The translations under genes and the position numbers were made by a program. The notes beneath the pieces are model-generated. The model saw only the letters and a program-made list of their open reading frames with translations, was not told the origin of the DNA and ran no database searches. DNA of 37,687 bases from Alphaproteobacteria bacterium. Its GTDB lineage: Bacteria > Pseudomonadota > Alphaproteobacteria > Sphingomonadales > Sphingomonadaceae. The stretch spans positions 1 through 37,687 of the forward strand of contig JAFAZW010000079.1 in NCBI GenBank assembly GCA_019239415.1, given 5' to 3'. The first letter of the stretch is position 1; each line of letters begins with the position of its first letter. Positions 7,050-15,101 of the stretch are shown piece after piece.

Positions 7050-8042
7050 ATGCTGATCGACTCGCGACCAAAGCTGCCGCGGCTCGAACTGGACGTGCTC
7101 GACGTCTGCGGCGGCTCCTCCCACCCGACGCAGTTCGAGGGAACCACGCGCGATGGACGGCCGGTGTACATCCGCTACCGGTTCGGCTGGCTGTCCGTGG
7201 CGGTTGGGCAGGCAGGGCAGCAGGACACGGGGCCTGACGACGTCGTTTGGGAGGAGCAGGTCGGCCCGCCCTTTCACGGCGCGATCGCGCTTGCGCAGAT
7301 CTCCGACCTTACCGGGATCACGTTCGACGGCCGCCTCCTGTGCCTTGGCGACGACGAGCTGCGCCGACGGGGGGAGATCGAAGGCTGGATCGACCTGTCG
7401 GGCCGCTCGACGCATTGGGAGCGGCGACTGCACTGCACCGCGGCAGACGTCGCCCATTTTGTCGCCGCGGTCGAGAAGGACATGCAGCCGGTGGTCTGCC
7501 TCAATTGGCAGGAGCTGTCCGGTCCGGACCGGCTGCCGATATGGCGCATCTCCGACCAGCCCGACTTCTCGTTGAGCGGCGTGGTCGGCATCGGCCGGGC
7601 GCGAGAAGAGGCCCGGCACCTGGTCTCGGGCGGCGTCGTGCCCATGGCCGACATCAGGGATTTCTTCGATCTCGCGCTCTCCGTCAGCGGGCCGCCGCAA
7701 GACAGCCGGGTCGATTACACGAGTCTCGAACGAGGGCTGTCGCGGGAGGGAATCCGCGCCGCCTGGGCACCGTATTCGCCGGCGAACCTCGCCTGCACCT
7801 TCGCCAACCGCCGCGGCGAGTCCCGCCTCGCCTTCGACCGGGTTCGTGCGCTGGCCGACCGGCACTTCACGCAGATCCACGAGGTGGTGCACCTGGCGAC
7901 GCGCACCTCGCTCGGGCGGGAGTATCGCGAGCCGTGGTGCGGCCAGGAAATCGCCGAGTGGTGCGCGCGTCGCTCCGGTCGGTATGCGGTCGTCAATCGG
8001 ACCGATTACGGCTGGCTCGGCTACCGGCCGATCCGCGACTGA
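7050..8042 (+). CDS. Unrecognised 330-aa soluble protein
   Basis: Not recognised. The 330 residues show no signal peptide or membrane segment. The N-terminal half is beta-rich (FEGTTRDGRPVYIRYRFGWL; FDGRLLCLGDDELRRRGEIE). A central part contains WERRLHCTAADVAHFVAAVE. The C-terminal region is rich in charged and aromatic residues (CGQEIAEWCARRSGRYAVVN). Third codon positions are strongly G/C, like the core genes, so it is host-adapted. The start at ATG 7050 has only a weak GGAA upstream. It stands alone between engB and the oppositely oriented folE. Confidence 0.6.
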   Translation: MLIDSRPKLPRLELDVLDVCGGSSHPTQFEGTTRDGRPVYIRYRFGWLSVAVGQAGQQDTGPDDVVWEEQVGPPFHGAIALAQISDLTGITFDGRLLCLGDDELRRRGEIEGWIDLSGRSTHWERRLHCTAADVAHFVAAVEKDMQPVVCLNWQELSGPDRLPIWRISDQPDFSLSGVVGIGRAREEARHLVSGGVVPMADIRDFFDLALSVSGPPQDSRVDYTSLERGLSREGIRAAWAPYSPANLACTFANRRGESRLAFDRVRALADRHFTQIHEVVHLATRTSLGREYREPWCGQEIAEWCARRSGRYAVVNRTDYGWLGYRPIRD

Positions 8043-8057
8043 TATCGCGACCCGGCC

Positions 8058-8675
8058 TCAATACCCCATCAGCGCCAGCACCTCGCGCCGGCTGCGCTCG
8101 TCATCGCGGAAGACGCCCATCATCCGGCTGGTCGTCATCATGACGCCGGGCGTCTGGACGCCGCGGGCGGTCATGCAGGCGTGGCTCGCTTCGATCACCA
8201 CCGCCACGCCGTGGGGCTGGAGATGCTCCCAGATGCAGTCGGCGACCTGGGCGGTGAGGCGCTCCTGCACCTGCAGGCGGCGGGCGAAGCCGTGGAGGAC
8301 GCGGGCGAGCTTGGAGATGCCCACTACCCGCTCGCGCGGCAGATAGGCGATGGCGGCCTTGCCGATGATCGGCGCGAGATGGTGCTCGCAATGCGACTGG
8401 AACGGGATGTCCCTCAAGAGCACGATCTCGTCATAGCCGCCGACCTCGTCGAAAGTGCGGCTGAGATGGTGCGCCGGATCCTCCGCATAGCCCTTCGCAT
8501 ATTCCTTCCATGCGCGGGCGACGCGGGCCGGCGTGTCGAGCAGGCCCTCGCGGTCGGGATCGTCCCCGGCCCAGCGGATGAGCGTGCGCACCGCCTCGGC
8601 GACGTCGTCGGGCACCGCGATTTTCGGTGCGGAACGGACGAGGTCGCCGTCGTCGGGAGCGGGGCGGTCGGTCAT
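8058..8675 (-). CDS. folE: GTP cyclohydrolase I
   Basis: A 205-residue enzyme that converts GTP to dihydroneopterin triphosphate, the first step of tetrahydrofolate synthesis. Seen: the [20 protein letters not shown] motif with the zinc-binding Cys and His plus the catalytic His, [15 protein letters not shown], the [11 protein letters not shown] segment, and HACMTARGV carrying the second zinc cysteine. This is a type IA enzyme of normal length. It converges with the 7050-8042 gene (15 bp between stops). Confidence 0.96.
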   Translation of the reverse strand: MTDRPAPDDGDLVRSAPKIAVPDDVAEAVRTLIRWAGDDPDREGLLDTPARVARAWKEYAKGYAEDPAHHLSRTFDEVGGYDEIVLLRDIPFQSHCEHHLAPIIGKAAIAYLPRERVVGISKLARVLHGFARRLQVQERLTAQVADCIWEHLQPHGVAVVIEASHACMTARGVQTPGVMMTTSRMMGVFRDDERSRREVLALMGY

Positions 8676-8719
8676 GGCGCGCGCTTAGAACCTCGCCGCC
8701 GCTCCGGCAACCGCGCCGC

Positions 8720-9496
8720 TCACCCGACCGGCAGCGCCGGATAGGCGGTGGCGGCGACGTGGGCGCCCGCCGAGCCTGCCGCGATCCAGTTGTAGAGCGA
8801 CAGGCCGAGCGGCGAGCCGGCGAGCAGCTCGGCGACGACCTGGCCACCGAGGATGGCGGCGAGGCCCCACCACCAGGCCGGATGGATGCGGCCGTCGCGG
8901 CGGCGGTCGGAGACCATCCCCCAGAGCGGGAAGACGAGGGACGCCGCCACCGCCGCCTCGCCCGCATAGGGGATGAGGAGCGGCATGGGCAGCAGCCGGC
9001 CGAGGCCGTTGCCCGTGAAGACGGCCATGCCGCAGAACATCAGCCGGCGGTGCCAGTCGGTCCGCCGCCGGAGGCGGATCGCGGCGACGGTGAGCGCGAC
9101 GAAGCTCGCCAGGATCATCGTATCCATGGTGAGGAAGTAGATCGGCGTGAAGAAGAAGGGCACGGCACCCCGCCGCACCATCGCGACGATGACGTAGAGC
9201 GCCGCGACGATCATCGCCGGGACCCAGATCGCCGAAATCCAGCCGAGCCGCCGGTGCACCGCGACGTTGCCGGTCGCGACCAGCGCATTCTGGGTCAAGT
9301 AAAGGCCGAGCCAGCCCATGAAGAGCAGGCCGTGGACGTGGACCGACAGCGGCGCGCCGAAGCTCGAGCGGCCCATCGCCGCGTTCAAGGAGAAGCCGGC
9401 GACGATGACGATCGCCATCGCCACCGCCGATGTCATGAAGAAGCGCTCCTCCGCGCTCGCGCCGCGCCGCAGGGCGCGCGCCGCCACCGTTGCCAT
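8720..9496 (-). CDS. Multi-pass membrane protein of unknown function
   Basis: A 258-residue hydrophobic protein with about seven predicted membrane segments (for example SAVAMAIVIVAGFSL, LLFMGWLGLYLTQNAL, AIWVPAMIVAALYVIVAMV, MILASFVALTVAAIRL). Histidines stand at membrane borders (LSVHVHGLLF, VHRRLGW, DWHRRLMF), a pattern that could bind heme or metal, but I do not recognise a characterised family with certainty. The start at 9496 is chosen because GGGAGGG lies 5-6 nt upstream of that ATG; the longer in-frame extension to 9631 has no such site. It ends 44 bp upstream of folE and may share its transcript. Confidence 0.75.
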   Translation of the reverse strand: MATVAARALRRGASAEERFFMTSAVAMAIVIVAGFSLNAAMGRSSFGAPLSVHVHGLLFMGWLGLYLTQNALVATGNVAVHRRLGWISAIWVPAMIVAALYVIVAMVRRGAVPFFFTPIYFLTMDTMILASFVALTVAAIRLRRRTDWHRRLMFCGMAVFTGNGLGRLLPMPLLIPYAGEAAVAASLVFPLWGMVSDRRRDGRIHPAWWWGLAAILGGQVVAELLAGSPLGLSLYNWIAAGSAGAHVAATAYPALPVG

Positions 9497-9675
9497 GTTT
9501 TCCCTCCCAAAAATGCCGTCGGGCCCGCGCCTTGCTTGGCGCGCCCCCCGCGAAACGGCGTCGCAGATGCTCGCCAACGACGGCGGCGGCCAGCGGGACA
9601 GATCGGCAAAGTTCGGCCACGGCCCGGACAAAGCCTCCGCGGGCGGCGGGTCGCGACGGCGCGGCGGGAGGGCGG

Positions 9676-9752
9676 TGGCGACCCCGACAGGATTCGAACC
9701 TGTGGCCCTCAGATTAGGAATCTGATGCTCTATCCTGCTGAGCTACGGGGTC
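9676..9752 (-). tRNA. tRNA-Arg (anticodon CCT)
   Basis: 77 nt with encoded CCA. Acceptor GACCCCG pairs with CGGGGTC, the D-arm is GCTCAGCAGGATAGAGC, and the anticodon stem TCAGA/TCTGA closes loop TTCCTAA (anticodon CCT, T33 present). The T-arm CAGG-TTCGAAT-CCTG is complete and the discriminator is G. It reads AGG arginine codons, which are rare in this genome. It lies between the membrane protein gene and a small hypothetical gene on the same strand. Confidence 0.97.
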
Positions 9753-9811
9753 GCAGGCCGACAGGCCTAGGGCGTCGGGGGGAGGCGGTCAACCGGACGG
9801 GGGCGGGCGGG

Positions 9812-10105
9812 TCACGCCACCTCGGCACGATCGTAGGCGAACTCGCATCCCTGCTCGTCGCGGACGAGCAGCCGATCCCCGTCGAGGCGGAAGCCGTAGC
9901 GGCGGACGGCGTCGTTGGCGGTGGAGACCGCCAGCTCGCCCGGCCCCACCACCCGCCAGGTTCCGACGTCCCAATGCGTATATTCGCCCGGCGCGTCCGC
10001 TTGGCCGCGATAGTGTCCGCCCGGCAGGAGCGAGAGGGTGCGCGGGTAGCGCGCGGCGCAGGCGGGCCCTGCCCGCTTCTCCCAGGTGCCGACCAGCTCG
10101 TCCAT
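9812..10105 (-). CDS. Small beta-rich (lipocalin-like) hypothetical protein
   Basis: A 97-residue protein beginning MDELVGTWEKRAG. The repeated pattern of short beta strands (LSLLPGGHYRG, WDVGTWRVV, GELAVSTANDAVRRYGFRL, DRLLVRDEQGCEFAYDR) suggests a small beta-barrel or sandwich of the kind seen in lipocalin-like domains. No signal peptide, so it is probably cytoplasmic. Two cysteines (16 and about 86) could pair or bind a ligand. No function is assigned. It lies 59 bp upstream of the tRNA gene. Confidence 0.6.
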   Translation of the reverse strand: MDELVGTWEKRAGPACAARYPRTLSLLPGGHYRGQADAPGEYTHWDVGTWRVVGPGELAVSTANDAVRRYGFRLDGDRLLVRDEQGCEFAYDRAEVA

Positions 10106-10189
10106 CCGCGGATCTCCCTCGCCGCCGGCCGGCGGCGCATCCGGCCTCTACCACCCGCCGCCGTGCCGGCCCAGCGGAAGCGGCGTCGC

Positions 10190-12262
10190 CTAACCCGATT
10201 TGGACGCGGCCGGCGGCGTCTTCGACGGCGGCGGCTCGGTATCCTCGAGGAAGGTGCAGATCTTGCTCTTCTCGGTGGGGGTCATCACCGCCACGTCGAC
10301 GAGCTTCTCGATCTCCTGCCGCTCGTCGCCGCTCTTGCCTTCGGGCAGCCCCGCCAGGCGCTTGGCCTCGATGACCGCGTAATAGGGTCGCAGCACCTCG
10401 TCGCCGAGCGCTTTGCGGATCGCCGCCATCCCCTCGTCGAGATGATCGCCGCCGAGCACGAGGACGAGGTGGGCGTCGGGAGTCGCCAGCACCGTGTGGG
10501 CCGCCGCCGCGTGCGAGCCGCTCTGCGCCCCCGTCACGAGGACGGTCGCCGCGCCTCGCACGGCTGCCTCGGCCTCGCCGACCTCCCACGAAACCTCGAC
10601 CGTCACCTCATAGAGGCCGCCGGCGGGGAACAGCGCGCCCTCCCCGCCGCGCAGCAGGGTGAAGTCCGCGGTCAGCTCCTCGCCGGGCGCGAGGTCGCGC
10701 ATCGGCTTGTCCTCGATGCAGCGGATCACGGGGCTGAAGCTCTTGACGCTCCCGGAGCTGTCGGTGACCCAGCCGCGCACGAAATCGGTCTTGAGGCTGA
10801 GGCGCTCGGGCACGCGCTGCGGAACCTCGCCGGTGTTGCGCAGCGCGATCGACACGCGCACCGGCGCGCCAAGCGGCACCTCGCCCTCCAGCGGCTTCAC
10901 GGCGAGCTCGAGCCCGGGCATCTCCGCCTGGAGGTCGGTGGGCGCGATCGCCGGCGTCGTCGAGGAGGCGGTGCCGAAGCTGGTGCCGCCGGGCCGGACG
11001 AAGATGTCGGGATAGTGGCGCAGCCGCTTGAGATCGTCGGTCGCGTAGGCCCATTTGATGTTGTTCGGGAACGGATTGGCGGCCGTCGCCGACGCCGAGA
11101 TGACGTCGGTGGTGTTCATGAAGCCGTTGTCGACGATGTTGTGGTAGAGGCCGAAGGCGTGGCCGAGCTCGTGCACCGCGGTGCGGAAGAAGGGGGCCGC
11201 CGCGGTGCCGAACCGCTGCCCCTGGACGAGCCCCCAGTCGGACGTCTTCGGGATGATCCAGTGGGTCGAGATGCCGACTCCTTCGCGCGGCACCTTGTCC
11301 GAATCCGTGCCGTCGACGTCGTACATCACCCCGCGCGGCGTCGACGCGATATGGGGGACGGCGAGGATGTGGTAATGCCACTCCTTGTCGAGGCTGACAG
11401 TCTCGCGCCAGGCGAGCATCCCCGCGTGCATCTCCGCGTCGGACCAGGTGTCGCCGCTCGCCGGCTTGGTCACATTGGTGTCGCCAAGGTGGATCGTCGC
11501 GTCCCAGTTGACCGCGTCGAAAATCTGCGCCCAGCCGAGGCCGGCGCCGTTGTCGACCGGACGTTCGGACCCGGCGACCGTGTCGATCTCGACGACCACC
11601 TTGCGCAGGCGCGGCGACACCCAGCCCATCTTGAGCCGGCCCACGACCGCGCCGGGCGCTGAGCGGACGTCGCCTTCCAGATACTGGCCCGGCGACGGGT
11701 AGCCGCCCGGCGCGGCCATCCAGGTCATCTGGGCGGTGAAGGCGCCCTCGTTGGTCCACGCGCCGCTCGTCGCGTCGAAGCGATGCAGCTCGAAGCCGAG
11801 CGGGAAGCTGCCGGCGATCGAGAAGGTCTCGAGCAACTGCGTCACGCGCACATAGTAACGGTAGCGGCCGATCGCGAAGATCGGAATGCCCGCGGCGGGG
11901 TTGGGCGGCGCGGCCAGGATCGGTCGCGGCGGCTTGCCGGCGAAGCCGAAGGGGCGCTGGTAGAGGTCGCCCGAAGCGGTGCGGCCCGCCTCGTGGCATT
12001 CGACCCGGATGGTGCCGTCGAAGGTGACGAGGCCGCTCCCGGTCGGGGTGTAGTTGACCAGCCAGCACCCGCAGCGGACGGCATGGAAGATCGGGAAGAG
12101 CGCGCTTGCCGCCGGCTGGGCGAGAACCGCCGCGACGGGCGCGGCACCGTCCGCGGCGGTGGCTCCGGCGTCGGCTACGGCCGACGCGCCGGCGCCGCCG
12201 GGAGCGGGCGGCAAAAGGTCGGGAAGAGGCGGAATACGCCCGGACAATTGATCGGACTGCAT
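10190..12262 (-). CDS. Putative matrixin-like zinc metalloprotease, multidomain
   Basis: A 690-residue protein. The zinc motif HELGHAFGLYH (364-374) is the metzincin HExxHxxGxxH, with a Met-turn candidate in NGFMNTT (Met 382), spacing as in matrixins. N-terminus: a proline/alanine-rich low-complexity stretch (about 10-60) with no classical signal peptide. Middle: a beta-rich domain (about 60-250). After the protease: a beta-sandwich-like domain (LELAVKPLEGEVPLGAPVRV, about 470-590) resembling an intracellular-proteinase-inhibitor or Ig-like fold, and a charged C-terminal tail. The ATG at 12262 has GGGGGA about 8 nt upstream. Function inferred: endopeptidase. The substrate and the export route are not visible. 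Confidence 0.7.
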   Translation of the reverse strand: MQSDQLSGRIPPLPDLLPPAPGGAGASAVADAGATAADGAAPVAAVLAQPAASALFPIFHAVRCGCWLVNYTPTGSGLVTFDGTIRVECHEAGRTASGDLYQRPFGFAGKPPRPILAAPPNPAAGIPIFAIGRYRYYVRVTQLLETFSIAGSFPLGFELHRFDATSGAWTNEGAFTAQMTWMAAPGGYPSPGQYLEGDVRSAPGAVVGRLKMGWVSPRLRKVVVEIDTVAGSERPVDNGAGLGWAQIFDAVNWDATIHLGDTNVTKPASGDTWSDAEMHAGMLAWRETVSLDKEWHYHILAVPHIASTPRGVMYDVDGTDSDKVPREGVGISTHWIIPKTSDWGLVQGQRFGTAAAPFFRTAVHELGHAFGLYHNIVDNGFMNTTDVISASATAANPFPNNIKWAYATDDLKRLRHYPDIFVRPGGTSFGTASSTTPAIAPTDLQAEMPGLELAVKPLEGEVPLGAPVRVSIALRNTGEVPQRVPERLSLKTDFVRGWVTDSSGSVKSFSPVIRCIEDKPMRDLAPGEELTADFTLLRGGEGALFPAGGLYEVTVEVSWEVGEAEAAVRGAATVLVTGAQSGSHAAAAHTVLATPDAHLVLVLGGDHLDEGMAAIRKALGDEVLRPYYAVIEAKRLAGLPEGKSGDERQEIEKLVDVAVMTPTEKSKICTFLEDTEPPPSKTPPAASKSG

Positions 12263-12403
12263 GGCAAATCCCCCATTCGCCAGCGACCGGTGCGGGAACT
12301 TGGCGCTCAGTTCGCAGCCCAAGTCGCAGTCCCGACGGTGCCTTCGAATGCTCCGCCTATGACGGGTTCAAGTCAAGCCGAACCCTGTCCGAAAGCGAGG
12401 CTT

Positions 12404-12850
12404 TCAGTTCTGCTCGCCGGGGTCGAAGACGGGAAAGGGAAGCGGCGCGACCGGCACGCCGTCGTCGATCAGCGCCTGCGCCTGCGCGCGGGTCGCGCTG
12501 CCGTGGATCGGGCGCGCGTCGGCCTCGCCGTCGTGGATCGCGCGCGCCTCGTCGGCGAAGCGGTCGCCGACCGATTCGGAATTGGCGAGCATCGTCTTCT
12601 GGAGCGCCGCCGCCGCGGCGAGCATCGCCTTGACGTCGGCCGGCGTGCCGGAGAAGAGCTCGGGCCCGCGGCCGGCACTTCCCTTGGCCGGGACGGCGGG
12701 CGCCATCGGCGCCTTGGCCACCTCCTCCGACCCGCACAGCGGACAGGCGACGAGGCCCCGCGCCCGCTGGTCCTCATAATCGGCCGAGCTGGCGAACCAT
12801 GCCTCGAAGACGTGGGCATGCGGCGCGCAGCGAAGGTCGAAGATGATCAC
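12404..12850 (-). CDS. DUF1178 family protein
   Basis: A 148-residue protein starting with GTG (VIIFDLRCAPHAHVFEAWF), the usual N-terminus of DUF1178 proteins. It continues with a CPLCGS knuckle (about 42-47) that, with the N-terminal Cys, could bind zinc, and ends in an acidic helix-rich region (SVGDRFADEARAIHDGEA). Function unknown. The GTG overlaps the stop of the nitrilase gene as GTGA, so translation is coupled. This gene order (grxC, nitrilase, DUF1178) is common in alphaproteobacteria. Confidence 0.85.
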   Translation of the reverse strand: MIIFDLRCAPHAHVFEAWFASSADYEDQRARGLVACPLCGSEEVAKAPMAPAVPAKGSAGRGPELFSGTPADVKAMLAAAAALQKTMLANSESVGDRFADEARAIHDGEADARPIHGSATRAQAQALIDDGVPVAPLPFPVFDPGEQN

Positions 12851-13674
12851 CGGCGGATCACCGCGGGGATGGCGCGGCGATGGGCGATGGCGGGAACGCG
12901 GGCGCGAACGGCGTCGACGGCGGCGAGGTCGATGTCGGCGAAGGCGAGGCCGGGCGTCTGCCCCATATCGAGCAGCACCTCGCCCCACGGGCCGACGACG
13001 AGGCTGTGACCGTAGGTCTCGCGGCCATCCTCGTGCCGGCCGGCCTGGGCGGCCGCGATCACGAAAACGCCCGCCTCGATCGCGCGCGCGCGCATCAGCA
13101 CGTGCCAGTGCGCCTCGCCGGTCGGGACGGTGAAGGCGGCGGGGATGGCGATCAGCTTCGCCCCGGCGTCGGTGAGGACGCGGAACAGGTCCGGAAAGCG
13201 CAGGTCGTAGCAGATGGCAAGGCCCAGCGGGCCGACGGGCGTGTCGGCCACGACCGCGGCCTCTCCCGGGGCGTAGGAGGCCGATTCGCGCCAGCTTTCG
13301 CCCGTCGGCAGATCGACGTCGAACAAATGGAGCTTGTCGTAGCAAGCGCGGATCACGCCGGCACCGTCGATCAGGAAGGCGCGGTTCGCCAGCCGCGGCT
13401 CGTCCGAACGGCGGACGGCGAGCGAGCCGAGATGGACCCAGATGCCGGCCTTCGCGGCGGCCTCGCGCACCGCGGCGAGCACCGGGTCCTCCTCGGGAAC
13501 GCGCAAATTGGCGGCCGCGCGCTGGCGGTCGCGGTCGAGGAGGCCCGACATTTCGGGGGTGAACAGCATCGCCGCGCCGTCGGCGGCGGCCTCCGCGACG
13601 GCCGCCGCGAGCGCCTTCGCATTTGCTGCGGGATCGATGCCGGTTTGCGCCTGGAGGAGCGCGACTCGGGTCAT
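12847..13674 (-). CDS. Carbon-nitrogen hydrolase (Nit1/omega-amidase-like)
   Basis: A 275-residue nitrilase-superfamily amidase with the full triad: Glu41 (LFTPEMSG), Lys114 (CYDKLHLFDV) and Cys155 (LAICYDLRFPDLFR). The sequence style (KLHLFDVDLPTGESWRESAS) fits the Nit1 / deaminated-glutathione amidase branch, which repairs glutathione or glutamine side products. The adjacent glutaredoxin gene supports a thiol-metabolism role, but specificity is inferred. Its ATG overlaps the grxC stop (ATGA) and its own stop overlaps the DUF1178 start. Confidence 0.9.
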   Translation of the reverse strand: MTRVALLQAQTGIDPAANAKALAAAVAEAAADGAAMLFTPEMSGLLDRDRQRAAANLRVPEEDPVLAAVREAAAKAGIWVHLGSLAVRRSDEPRLANRAFLIDGAGVIRACYDKLHLFDVDLPTGESWRESASYAPGEAAVVADTPVGPLGLAICYDLRFPDLFRVLTDAGAKLIAIPAAFTVPTGEAHWHVLMRARAIEAGVFVIAAAQAGRHEDGRETYGHSLVVGPWGEVLLDMGQTPGLAFADIDLAAVDAVRARVPAIAHRRAIPAVIRR

Positions 13675-13931
13675 GCCCCTTCGAGCATCGGATCGAGCTC
13701 GCCGGCGCGTTCGAGCGCGGCGAGGTCGTCCGAGCCGCCGACGTGGCGGCCGTCGATGAACACCTGCGGGACCGTGTGGCGGCCGCCGGACCGCTCCATC
13801 ATCTCGTCGCGCTTGCCCGGGGTCGAGTTGATCTCATATTCCTCATACTCGACTCCCTTCTGGTCGAGCAGCGCCTTGGCGCGGGCGCAATAGGGACAGC
13901 CGAACTTGGTGTAGATCTCGACGCGGGCCAT
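13671..13931 (-). CDS. grxC: Glutaredoxin 3
   Basis: An 86-residue thioredoxin-fold oxidoreductase with active site CPYC (12-15), the cis-Pro motif HTVPQVFI and the GGSDDLAALE glutathione-binding end. It reduces disulfides and glutathionylated proteins using glutathione. The start at 13931 is preceded by AGGAG 8 nt upstream; the longer in-frame version to 13985 adds unrelated sequence. The stop overlaps the nitrilase start. Confidence 0.95.
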   Translation of the reverse strand: MARVEIYTKFGCPYCARAKALLDQKGVEYEEYEINSTPGKRDEMMERSGGRHTVPQVFIDGRHVGGSDDLAALERAGELDPMLEGA

Positions 13932-13981
13932 GGGTCGCTCCTGTTGGGTTGCGGCGGAAGTGAGATCGTCGCGGGACCTTG

Positions 13982-14242
13982 TCAATGACCGGGGACCGGC
14001 TGGCCACTGCGTGCCGTCGCCGCCTGCCCCTTGTCCTGGGCGCGGTCGATGCGGTGCTGGGTCTTGCGGTCGGCGATCCAGCGGAAGGCCATGCCGGCGA
14101 TCGACAAGGCCGCGCCGACTAGGATGGCGGCCACCATCCAGGGGTCCTTCGCGGTCTTGAGCGGCGGGAAGGCAAGCAGGAAAACGCTCACGATCGAAAT
14201 GAGATAGCCTTGTCCCTTGAGGCTGTGCGCGTCGAACTTCAT
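13982..14242 (-). CDS. Small membrane protein, unknown function
   Basis: An 86-residue protein with two predicted membrane helices (GYLISIVSVFLLAFPP and WMVAAILVGAALSIAGMAF) and a basic, Gln-rich C-terminal tail (DRKTQHRIDRAQDKGQ). It sits between comF (31 bp) and grxC (50 bp) on the same strand, so it is part of that operon. It is host-like in codon use. No family is recognised. Confidence 0.65.
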   Translation of the reverse strand: MKFDAHSLKGQGYLISIVSVFLLAFPPLKTAKDPWMVAAILVGAALSIAGMAFRWIADRKTQHRIDRAQDKGQAATARSGQPVPGH

Positions 14243-14273
14243 GCCGTCACCAACGACGCTACCGCAATTTGGA

Positions 14274-15032
14274 TCAATCCGGCTCCGTGCGCACCACCCG
14301 CGCCCAGGCGAGGATGGCGACGGACAGCGCGCCGGCGCGCCGCAGCGCGCGGGCGCAGGCGCCGGCGGTGGCGCCGCTGGTGAAGACGTCGTCGACGAGA
14401 ATGACGTGACGGCCGCGCAGGCGCGCCCGCGTCGCTTCCGGCACCGCGAAGGCGCCGCGCACCGTCAGCGCCCGCTCGCGGCGGCCGAGGCCCCTCAGCG
14501 GCGGCGTCGCGCGGGTGCGGCGGAGGAGATCGAGCTCGGCGGGGATGCCACTGCGCCGGGACAAGGCGGAGGCGATCAGCGCCGCCTGGTTGTAGCCGCG
14601 CTTCCAGATGCGCCAGCGGTGCAGCGGCACCGGCACCAGCACGGCGCCGTCGGCCGCGCAATGCGTCAGCTGGCGCGCCATGAAGTGCGCGAGCGTCTCG
14701 GCGATGCCGGGGCGGCCGCTATATTTGAGCTTCAGCGCGACCTTGCGGGCGGTCTCGCCATAAGCGACGGCGGCACGCAGACGGTCGAAGGGTGGCGGCT
14801 CGGCGAGGCAGCGGCCGCATTCGACCTGGTCGCCGGCCTCATAGTCGAACGGCAGGCCGCAGCGCGCGCAGCATGGTTCACCGAGGAAGGCGAGGCTGCG
14901 CCAGCAGGCGAGGCAGAAGAGGTTGGGTTCGGGGACGATCGTCCCGCACGCCGGACAGCGCGGCGGCAGCGCGAAGTCGACGACCTGACGGAGCGCCGCG
15001 CGCCCCAGTCGCGGCAAGGCTGCTGCTTCCAC
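14274..15032 (-). CDS. comF: ComF family protein (phosphoribosyltransferase-like)
   Basis: A 252-residue protein. An N-terminal four-cysteine zinc region (CPACG ... CLACW) is followed by a second CxxC pair (CCARCG, CGRC). Next come the LKYSGRPG segment and VPVPLHRWRIWKRGYNQA, and the C-terminal PRPP-binding motif VILVDDVFTSGAT. ComF proteins act in natural transformation DNA uptake or related DNA processing. Here it is notable beside a broken comM. It is the first gene of the comF-membrane protein-grxC-nitrilase-DUF1178 run. Confidence 0.93.
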   Translation of the reverse strand: MEAAALPRLGRAALRQVVDFALPPRCPACGTIVPEPNLFCLACWRSLAFLGEPCCARCGLPFDYEAGDQVECGRCLAEPPPFDRLRAAVAYGETARKVALKLKYSGRPGIAETLAHFMARQLTHCAADGAVLVPVPLHRWRIWKRGYNQAALIASALSRRSGIPAELDLLRRTRATPPLRGLGRRERALTVRGAFAVPEATRARLRGRHVILVDDVFTSGATAGACARALRRAGALSVAILAWARVVRTEPD

Positions 15033-15101
15033 CTCGGTCTCCGCCCCTTGGAGAGGCGGCGAGCCTAGCGCGCCAGGCCGCGACTTTCACCCCCGTTCGT
15101 C

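Noticed and set aside
8627-11662. Very long plus-strand open frame opposite folE, the membrane protein, the tRNA and the metalloprotease
   Set aside because: It runs antisense through several well-supported genes and a tRNA. Its composition (Arg/Ala/Gly/Asp/His-rich) is what high-GC third positions produce on the opposite strand.
12348-12376. Possible sigma-70 promoter of the metalloprotease (TTGACT, 17 bp, GAGCAT on the minus strand)
   Set aside because: The -10 box is too poor to report as a feature.
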